The notes below the pieces were generated by a model that was not told the origin of the DNA, searched no databases, and was given only the letters and a program-made list of their open reading frames with translations. Made by a program: the position numbers and the translations under genes. A DNA stretch of 64,000 bases from JADGGV01 sp035715725 (GTDB lineage Bacteria > Gemmatimonadota > Gemmatimonadetes > Longimicrobiales > RSA9): contig DASTKT010000096.1 in the NCBI GenBank assembly GCA_035715725.1, positions 8,789 to 72,788 on the forward strand. Reading direction: 5' to 3'. Position 1 is the stretch's first letter. Each line of letters starts with the position of its first letter. Shown here piece after piece: positions 58,502-64,000 of this stretch.

Positions 58502-58852
58502 TCAGTGCACCGGCACGGTGCGGGCGAGCTCCAGGTAGAGGACGAAATCCAGCGCGGCGATCTTCGGCGCGGCGCGCGCGCGCGCGCGTCCCGTCACGAC
58601 GTCGCCGACAGCGGAGCCGATGGTCAGCCCCGCTCCGGTGAGCGCCTCGAGCTGTCGCGGCGTCGGCGCCGCGACGGTGCGCACGAAGAGACCGACGACG
58701 GAATCGGGGCGCTCGGCGACCATGCGGCGGAGCGGCGGATCCAGTTTTTCGCTCTGGCGCGCCGCCCCGAGCGCCGCGCGACGGCAGGCGGGGAGGAGGG
58801 CGAGACCGAGCCCCACGAGGAGCAGCGCCATCGAGGGGCGGATGCGGATCAT
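58502..58852 (-). CDS. Putative small lipoprotein
   Basis: A 116-residue protein with a lipobox (LLPAC). The body has a VVGLFVRTVAAPTPRQ segment and a short GC-dinucleotide run encoding RARARA. It lies 44 bases upstream of the subtilisin gene on the same strand and may be its operon partner. No family recognised. Confidence 0.55.
   Translation of the reverse strand: MIRIRPSMALLLVGLGLALLPACRRAALGAARQSEKLDPPLRRMVAERPDSVVGLFVRTVAAPTPRQLEALTGAGLTIGSAVGDVVTGRARARAAPKIAALDFVLYLELARTVPVH
58572..58588. repeat. Alternating GC dinucleotide tract inside a coding region
   Basis: A GCGCGC run of about 17 bases encodes Arg-Ala repeats in the small lipoprotein. Changes in length would shift the frame, so it could vary between strains. 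Confidence 0.5.
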
Positions 58853-58948
58853 CGATAGCCGCGGATGGGACCCGGGAATGCGTTTTGGGAGGTCGTGGTC
58901 CGGACGATGGCCACTGCCTACCCCCGCCTCGCCGCGCGGTTCCCCGGC

Positions 58949-60241
58949 TCAGGAATGCGCAGCCACGGGCTGACGTGACGCCTGGATCTCGCCGGCGATG
59001 CGGAGCGTCCGCTCGGCGGGCGCCTTCCGCAGTGCCGCGAACGGGATGTCAGCGGCGCCGGGCCGCTCCAGCAGCTCCAGCAGGTCCTCCAGCTGGCGCA
59101 GGAGCTCGGCGTCGCCGAGGATGCGGCCAAGGTTGATGCCTTCGCGGATGTGGTCGCGGGCGAAGTCGGGCATCCCGGCCAGCAGGCACCCCTGGCCCAG
59201 CCGCAGGTGCAGGAGCGCCAGCGTGCGGCGTGGCGGCGGCTCCGCCTTGGCCTCCCGAAGCAGCCGGCGCCGGCCGGCGACGAACTGGCTGACGTTCGCC
59301 GCCTCGGCGGACGTGACGGCCAGCTCGATCTCGGTGCGCCAGCGCTCCGCCTCGTCGCCGGATTCCGTGAGCGCCAGCTCGAACGCCCGCAGCGCGGCGG
59401 GGTGGAGTCCGAGCGCGCGGAGCGCGGCGCCGAGGCGTCCGAGCGCGGCGACGCGCATCGGCGCGGTGGGCGCGCACTCGAGGGCGGACCAGGCGTGCTC
59501 GACGGCGCGGTCGGGCGCGCCCTCCGCCAGCTCGAGCGCGGACAGTGCCCCCAGCCCGAGCGCGCTCACCGCCGGGTCCCCCCAGGCGCGACCCCGCCGG
59601 GCCACCTCGTCCAGCATTGCCCGGGCACCCGCGGCATCTCCCTCGGTCCGCGCCAGCGCCGCAGCGGCGACGGCCGCCTGCGCCCACTCGCCGCGCTCAC
59701 CCGCGGCGAGGGCGGCCTGCGCCGCTTCGCCGAGTGCGCGCCGCGCATCGGTCGGGCGCGACAGCCGGTGGTAGAGCGTGCCGAGCCGGCGCAGCGCCGC
59801 CGCGCGGGCGGCGGCGAGCCCCATCGCATCCGACAGCTCGAAGGCGGTGCTGTAGAACTCCTCGGCGCCGTAGCGGTGCCCGGCCTCCTCCACCGCCTCC
59901 CCCATGTCGAGGCACGCCTCCGCGAGCACGGCCGGCGAGCGGCCGCGCGCCGAGTGGAGGAAGCGCGCGAGCTGCGCGCGCTCGGGATCGCGCGGCGAGA
60001 GCTGACCGAGCTCCTCGCGCACGCTCTCGACCTGTCGCTCGAAGGAAGGCTGTGGCACGGCGGCCAGACCGGCCGCCAGCAGCCGGCGCAGCGGCCGGAG
60101 GGCGAGGAAACGGAGTCGGACGTGGCGCGCGAGGTCCGCATCGCGCTCGTTCTCCTCGAGGTCTCGGAGGGCCAGCCAGCCGGGGAAGGCAGTCCCGCGG
60201 GCCGGCGCGGGGATCGGGGCGATGCGGTCGTAGCGAGCCAT
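58949..60241 (-). CDS. TPR-like helical repeat protein
   Basis: A 430-residue soluble protein made of about eight helix-pair repeats resembling TPRs (for example AGHRYGAEEFYSTAFELSD, and LGLHPAALRAFELALTESGD). No catalytic motif is seen. It begins 4 bases downstream of the AraC-type regulator gene, so both are in one operon. Binding of a partner protein, possibly the regulator, is an inference. Confidence 0.65.
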   Translation of the reverse strand: MARYDRIAPIPAPARGTAFPGWLALRDLEENERDADLARHVRLRFLALRPLRRLLAAGLAAVPQPSFERQVESVREELGQLSPRDPERAQLARFLHSARGRSPAVLAEACLDMGEAVEEAGHRYGAEEFYSTAFELSDAMGLAAARAAALRRLGTLYHRLSRPTDARRALGEAAQAALAAGERGEWAQAAVAAAALARTEGDAAGARAMLDEVARRGRAWGDPAVSALGLGALSALELAEGAPDRAVEHAWSALECAPTAPMRVAALGRLGAALRALGLHPAALRAFELALTESGDEAERWRTEIELAVTSAEAANVSQFVAGRRRLLREAKAEPPPRRTLALLHLRLGQGCLLAGMPDFARDHIREGINLGRILGDAELLRQLEDLLELLERPGAADIPFAALRKAPAERTLRIAGEIQASRQPVAAHS

Positions 60242-60245
60242 CTTC

Positions 60246-61034
60246 CTACCCGCTTCCGATGGTGGAGGGAACCGGCTCCCCGGGGCACTCCTCGAGGAAC
60301 TTCTCCAGGGCGCGCTCGAAGCCGCGCGGGTTGCGGAGCGGGGTCGGCCGGCCGCTCATCGTCGCCCGCAGCGCGCGCCGGAACGCGGCGCCGGACGAGT
60401 AGCCGAGCTGCACCGCCACCGACTCGACGCTGCGGCCGGGCTCGAGCAGCCAGCGGAGCCCGTAGAGCACGCGTAGCCAGAGGAGCAGGCGGCCGGGCGT
60501 CGGCAGGCCCCAGCGCTCGAAGCGGCGCTCGAGCGTCGAGACGGAGAGGCCGAAGGCCGCCGCGACGTCCGGGACCTGGACCTGGGACGGGATGTGGTCG
60601 GCGGCGTAGCGGATCACCGCGCGCGCTTCCTCGCCGACGCGGCCGGCGAGGCGGATGTCGAGGACGGGCGCGAGCCCGCGGCTGAGCGCGGCCTCGAGGA
60701 TCCCGGCGACCAGCTCGGCATCCCGCGCCTCCCGGGAGACCACGACCTCCGCGGCGCCGGCCTTGCCGACGCGGAAGAGCTCGCGGCCGTCCATGTCGCC
60801 CCAGACGACGACGGGGGTGAGCGGATAGCGCTGGACGAAGCGGAAGACGCGCAGCGCGCCGTCCTTGCGCGGCTCCGCGTGCACGTCGGCGACGACGGCT
60901 TCGACCGGCTCGCGCCGAACGGCCCGGCTCAGCTCCCGCCAGTTGTCCGCCCAGGTGACGGCGTAGGGGGATGCCGCCAGCCGCAGACACTGTCGGTCCG
61001 ACGCGTTGGGAAGGAGAGCGGCAATGAGGGGCAT
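60246..61034 (-). CDS. AraC-type regulator with receiver-like N-terminal domain
   Basis: A 262-residue DNA-binding protein. The N-terminal about 115 residues follow a receiver-like alpha/beta pattern (ALRVFRFVQRYPLTPVVVWG) with an Asp at the expected place (VVADVHAE), but other phosphorylation residues are not clear, so it may be a pseudo-receiver. The C-terminal AraC HTH has VPDVAAAFGLSVSTLERRF and SVESVAVQLGYSSGAAFRRA. It is followed after 4 bases by a TPR protein gene. Confidence 0.82.
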   Translation of the reverse strand: MPLIAALLPNASDRQCLRLAASPYAVTWADNWRELSRAVRREPVEAVVADVHAEPRKDGALRVFRFVQRYPLTPVVVWGDMDGRELFRVGKAGAAEVVVSREARDAELVAGILEAALSRGLAPVLDIRLAGRVGEEARAVIRYAADHIPSQVQVPDVAAAFGLSVSTLERRFERWGLPTPGRLLLWLRVLYGLRWLLEPGRSVESVAVQLGYSSGAAFRRALRATMSGRPTPLRNPRGFERALEKFLEECPGEPVPSTIGSG

Positions 61035-61078
61035 GGGCGCACCACGGGGAGGGGTGCCGCGCTCGGATGATGATATCG

Positions 61079-61107
61079 AAGCTATTCCGCGGAAAAAACG
61101 GCCGCAA
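61079..61107 (-). promoter_or_regulatory. Candidate promoter of the AraC-TPR operon
   Basis: On the minus strand TTGCGG (complement of 61102-61107), 17-base spacer, TAGCTT (complement of 61079-61084). The predicted start near 61072 gives a 38-base leader. Confidence 0.4.
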
Positions 61108-61141
61108 GAGAGTTGCTGTGCGGCGCGGCGTGGCGCGGGGA

Positions 61142-61159
61142 AGCGGACCGGCGTCCGCT
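61142..61159. terminator. Hairpin after the acyl-CoA dehydrogenase gene
   Basis: AGCGGAC and GTCCGCT with a 4-base loop, 15 bases beyond the stop on the minus strand. No T-tract, so weak evidence. Confidence 0.3.
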
Positions 61160-61173
61160 CCCCCGCCTCCGGT

Positions 61174-63162
61174 TCAGGCGTTGCCGGCGGGAGCCTGCAC
61201 GACCACTGGCTCCGAGGGCCCGGTGGGCTGAGCGGCGCGCGGCGCGCTGGTGCCCGCCTCCAGCCAGACGTGCTTGCCCTTCAGCACGTTCTGCGCGATG
61301 CGGTACTTGAGGCCGTCGTGGTTCTTGAACACCTCGGCGAACAGGCGGCGCACACGCCGGCGCGCGCCACGGCAGAAGAGGTCCGCGATCTCGATCGGCC
61401 CGCGCTCGGCCGGGTTGTCCGCGACCTTCTTGTGCGCGTAGACGCAGACGGCGGACATGGCGAAGAGCTCGGCGCCGATGTCGACGAGGCGGAAGAGCAC
61501 GGCCTGCTTCTTCTCGAGCTGCGGCCCGAAGCGCGCCATCGCCCAGAAGAGCGTGCGGGCGAGCTTGCGCGCGGCCCGGTCGGTGAACTGGAGGTGGCCG
61601 GCCAGCTTCCCGAACTCGTCGTACCTCGGCCAGCGGCCCCAGCCGACGTAGAGCGGCGGCACCCAGCCGGCGATGTGGCCGGTCAGCCCGACCAGCCCCT
61701 TGATGCGCTCGCCGAGCGGGGCCTCCGTGTCCACGAATGCGCCCGCCTTCGAGAGGTGCGGGTCCACGGCCTCCCGGGCGATGAAGAGCCGCATGATCTC
61801 GCTGGAGCCCTCGAAGATCAGGTTGATGCGCAGGTCGCGCATCACGCGCTCCATCGGGATCGCCTTCTCGCCGCGGGCCTCCAGCGAGCTCGCGGTCTCG
61901 TAGCCGCGGCCGCCGCGGATCTGCATGGTCTGGTCCGCGGTGCGCCACGCCGCCTCGGAGTTGAACATCTTGGCGATGGCCGCCTCGAGCCGGATGTCCG
62001 ACTTGCCGGCGTCGGCGAGCGCGGCCGAGAGGTCGGCGATCGCCTCCATCGCGAACGTGCTGGCGGCGATGTCGGCGAGCATGTCGGCCACCGCCTCGTG
62101 CTTGCCGATCGGAGCGCCCCACTGCTCGCGCTCGTTGCTCCACTGCCGGGCGACCTCGAGACACCACTTCCCGGCGGCCGCACAGGTGGCCGGGATCGTC
62201 AGCCGCCCCGTGTTCAGCGTGATCAGCGCCAGCTTCAGGCCCTTCCCCTCCCCCCAGAGCACGTTCTCCTTCGGCACGCGCACGTCGGTGAAGCGGATCA
62301 CGCCGTTCTCGATGCCGTTCAGCCCCATGAACTCGCACCGGTGCGCGACCTCGACGCCCGGCCACGAGCTCTCGACGATGAACGCCGTGATGCCCCGCCG
62401 GCCGCCGGGCTTCGTGGCCGGCGTCCGCGCCATGACCACCATGATTTCGGCGATCGGGCCGTTCGTGCACCACAGCTTTTCGCCGTTCAGGATGTACGCC
62501 TCGCCATCCTCCGTCGGGTCCGCCGTGGCGCCCATGCGTGCCGGATCGCTGCCGACATCCGGCTCCGTCAGCGCGAACGCCGAGATGGCGCCCGCGGCGA
62601 GCCGCGGCAGGTACTTCTTCTTCTGCGCGTCCGTCCCGAACATCTTCAGCGGTTGCGGCACGCCGATCGACTGGTGCGCCGAAAGGAGCACGCCGATCGC
62701 CGGGCAGTAGGTGCTGAACAGCGCGATCGCCCGGTTGTAGCTCGTCTGCGAGAGCCCGAGCCCGCCGTACTCGCGCGGGATCTTCATCCCCATCGCGCCC
62801 AGGCGCCGGAGCCCGTCGATCACTTCCTGCGGCACTTTCCGCGTCCGGTCGATCTCCTCCGGATCGACCGTTGCCTCCAGGAACGCGCGCACGTCCGCCA
62901 CGAACGCCGCCGCCCGCCGCTGCTCCTCGGGATCGGGCTCCGGCGGCGGATGGATCAGGTCGAGGCGCAACCTCCCCAGGAACAGCTCGCGGACGAAGCT
63001 CGGCTTCGCCCACTCGGTCTCGCGCGCCGCCTCCGCCACCTGCCGAGCTTCCCGCTCGCTCACCGGCGTGCCGCCGCGCCCGGTCTCCGTGATCTCCTGG
63101 GCGCCGGCCGCCCGGTCGAGAGCCCCGGCCTTGCCGTTCGACATCGCCCTCTCGTCCGCCAT
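61174..63162 (-). CDS. Long-form acyl-CoA dehydrogenase
   Basis: A 662-residue FAD enzyme oxidising acyl-CoA to enoyl-CoA. ATG 63162 follows a purine-rich GAGGGAGAGAGGGG stretch. The core has SAFALTEPDVGSDPARMG (substrate/FAD region), LNGEKLWCTNGP and GGRGYETASSLEARGEKAIP, and the IFEGSSEIMRLFIAREA motif. The C-terminal extra domain of about 190 residues (LVGLTGHIAGW to the end) is of the type seen in very-long-chain and ACAD9-like enzymes. A substrate of long chain length is likely but unproven. A 16-base palindrome lies upstream. Confidence 0.92.
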   Translation of the reverse strand: MADERAMSNGKAGALDRAAGAQEITETGRGGTPVSEREARQVAEAARETEWAKPSFVRELFLGRLRLDLIHPPPEPDPEEQRRAAAFVADVRAFLEATVDPEEIDRTRKVPQEVIDGLRRLGAMGMKIPREYGGLGLSQTSYNRAIALFSTYCPAIGVLLSAHQSIGVPQPLKMFGTDAQKKKYLPRLAAGAISAFALTEPDVGSDPARMGATADPTEDGEAYILNGEKLWCTNGPIAEIMVVMARTPATKPGGRRGITAFIVESSWPGVEVAHRCEFMGLNGIENGVIRFTDVRVPKENVLWGEGKGLKLALITLNTGRLTIPATCAAAGKWCLEVARQWSNEREQWGAPIGKHEAVADMLADIAASTFAMEAIADLSAALADAGKSDIRLEAAIAKMFNSEAAWRTADQTMQIRGGRGYETASSLEARGEKAIPMERVMRDLRINLIFEGSSEIMRLFIAREAVDPHLSKAGAFVDTEAPLGERIKGLVGLTGHIAGWVPPLYVGWGRWPRYDEFGKLAGHLQFTDRAARKLARTLFWAMARFGPQLEKKQAVLFRLVDIGAELFAMSAVCVYAHKKVADNPAERGPIEIADLFCRGARRRVRRLFAEVFKNHDGLKYRIAQNVLKGKHVWLEAGTSAPRAAQPTGPSEPVVVQAPAGNA

Positions 63163-63348
63163 GGTTCCCCTCTCTCCCTCGGCCCGTCCTCGTGACCGGG
63201 CGCGGTTGCGAGGCCGCTGCGCCTGGATGTCATGGATCGTGCCGCGGCCCGGGCGGCGTCCGTGCCGGTGCGCGCGGCTCCCTCGGCGCGGAAATCCGCT
63301 CCCGGGGCCGCCGGCCGGTTGGGCCGTTCCGACCCATCCCGGACGCCC

Positions 63349-63364
63349 GGCGGGACGTCCCGCC
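63349..63364. promoter_or_regulatory. Perfect 16-base palindrome upstream of acyl-CoA dehydrogenase
   Basis: GGCGGGAC followed by GTCCCGCC. It is 67 bases downstream of the candidate -10 and 187 bases before the dehydrogenase start. A dimeric repressor site (for example a TetR-family fatty-acid regulator) is possible but not shown. Confidence 0.4.
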
Positions 63365-63430
63365 CTCGTGCCTTCTACCCGTGGCCGGGGGTGAAGGCTC
63401 CGGAGCCCCGGCGCGGCGCAGCCGCTCCAA

Positions 63431-63458
63431 AGTCCAACGCGCGGCGATCCGGCGTCAA
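63431..63458 (-). promoter_or_regulatory. Candidate promoter of the acyl-CoA dehydrogenase gene
   Basis: On the minus strand TTGACG (complement of 63453-63458), 16-base spacer and TGGACT (complement of 63431-63436). The leader would be about 260 bases. Confidence 0.35.
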
Positions 63459-63533
63459 GTCGGCCGAAACCTGACCGTCCGTCCGGCAACCCCCCGCCCG
63501 CCCGGGGACGCACCGCTCCAGCACGAAACGAAA

Positions 63534-63576
63534 GAGCGGGCGAGAGCATTGCGCTCCCGCCCGCTCACGGGTCCGA
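63534..63576 (-). terminator. Stem-loop after the prepilin gene
   Basis: GAGCGGGCGGGAG pairs with CTCTCGCCCGCTC (one mismatch) and is followed on the minus strand by TTTCGTTTCG, 12 bases beyond the prepilin stop. Confidence 0.6.
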
Positions 63577-63588
63577 CTCCGGCTACCG

Positions 63589-63990
63589 CTACTCGCCGGT
63601 GCAGGCGACGACGCCCGGCGTCGTCAGCCAGGACGGCTGGCCCGAGGCCGTGCCGTAGAAGATCGAGCAGCCCTTCCCGCTCGCGGCCAGGTTGTGCGTC
63701 GCGTTCGCGTAGTAGCCGATCGACGAGGGGTCCCCGACCGAGATCGAGACGTCCTTCGAGAGCGTGAAGTCCGCCATGTTCGACAGCGTGTTCGTGTACT
63801 GGCTGTTGGCCGAGTAGTAGATCTCCTCGGCCGTGGCCAGGTTGCGCAGATCGCTGCGCATCGCCGAGAAGTACGCCCGCTCCCGCGACTTCGAGAACTT
63901 CGGGATCGCGATCGCCGCGAGCACGCCGATGATGACGACCACGATCAGCAGCTCGATCAGAGTGAAGCCCTTCCGCGCCTTGAGCATCAT
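63589..63990 (-). CDS. Type IV pilin-like prepilin
   Basis: A 133-residue pre-protein with the classic type III signal: a short basic leader (MMLKARKG), cleavage before F, then FTLIELLIVVVIIGVLAAIA with Glu at mature position 5. The head domain has ALA/Tyr-rich segments (EEIYYSANSQY) and two Cys in the C-terminal part (GKGCSIFYG, GVVACTGE), probably a disulphide as in type IV pilins or pseudopilins. An AGGAGG lies just before the double ATG. Other pilus genes may be beyond the right edge. Confidence 0.9.
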   Translation of the reverse strand: MMLKARKGFTLIELLIVVVIIGVLAAIAIPKFSKSRERAYFSAMRSDLRNLATAEEIYYSANSQYTNTLSNMADFTLSKDVSISVGDPSSIGYYANATHNLAASGKGCSIFYGTASGQPSWLTTPGVVACTGE

Positions 63991-64000
63991 CGCTCCTCCT

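Larger units (their letters stand above)
63163..63588. other. 426-bp intergenic region between acyl-CoA dehydrogenase and prepilin
   Basis: Both flanking genes are on the minus strand and no convincing gene lies between. On the minus strand TTGACG (complement of 63453-63458), a 16-base spacer and TGGACT (complement of 63431-63436) make a modest promoter for the dehydrogenase. Downstream of it is the perfect palindrome at 63349-63364. Near 63534-63576 lies the terminator of the prepilin gene. Confidence 0.5.

Noticed and set aside
1..64000. CRISPR array, insertion sequence or prophage
   Set aside because: No regularly spaced repeats, transposase, integrase or phage structural gene was recognised anywhere in the window.

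Overview
This 64 kb window is very GC-rich and densely coded, with many four-base start/stop overlaps (ATGA, GTGA, TTGA). The gene content points to a Gram-negative member of the FCB/Gemmatimonadota type. It has an alternative complex III (act) operon, an S46 dipeptidyl peptidase, a PorV-like outer-membrane protein next to a subtilisin with a type IX-like C-terminal sorting domain, TonB/ExbB/ExbD energisation and a surface-antigen (Omp85-like) barrel. Gemmatimonadota is my best guess. It rests on gene content recalled from memory, not on a database search. I saw no insertion sequence, prophage, integrase, CRISPR array or rRNA, so this looks like ordinary chromosome.

Layout. 1-4.8 kb: the end of a putative lipoprotein gene, a sigma-54 response regulator, a bactofilin-like/Omp85-like barrel protein, a DUF4390-like secreted protein and a zinc-finger-like protein. 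5-9.3 kb: an operon of a DUF255 thioredoxin-like protein with LuxE-like and LuxC-like fatty-acyl reductase components, but no luciferase. 9.3-11.7 kb: a macro-domain protein, a membrane-anchored lytic transglycosylase, small hypotheticals and tRNA-Asn(GTT) with a clear promoter and terminator. 11.9-15.0 kb (minus strand): lipoprotein, membrane histidine kinase and thioredoxin-reductase-like flavoprotein in one operon.

15.3-23.2 kb: a compact gas-vesicle operon in the order gvpL1, gvpG, ArsA/GET3-like double ATPase, gvpL2, gvpS/M-like, gvpL3, gvpK, gvpJ, gvpA, then a soluble GAF/PAS histidine kinase. gvpN and gvpC are not present. The ATPase and the kinase are joined into the operon by overlapping or nearly overlapping starts, which makes this the most unusual locus of the window.

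23-32.5 kb: a polytopic membrane protein, an APC amino-acid permease, a Kup potassium transporter and a TonB-ExbB-ExbD-ExbD-TonB cluster. On its upstream side lie a 50-residue membrane peptide gene and a promoter followed about 45 nt later by an intrinsic terminator. 32.8-40.6 kb: actABCDEF, a quinol:cytochrome c (or electron-acceptor) oxidoreductase, expressed divergently from the TonB cluster. 40.6-52.6 kb: TrmJ-like methyltransferase, branched-chain aminotransferase, an MFS transporter, a GMC oxidoreductase coupled to an ACC-deaminase-like PLP enzyme, S46 and M20 peptidases, and a second lytic transglycosylase. 52.6-64 kb: Hsp33, a divergent GroES-like co-chaperonin, PorV plus CTD-subtilisin, a TPR protein with an AraC-type regulator, a long acyl-CoA dehydrogenase and a type IV pilin-like prepilin at the right edge.

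Promoter calls are by eye (TTGACN/TTGCNN, 15-18 nt spacer, TANNNT). Functional calls are from motif recognition without searches.
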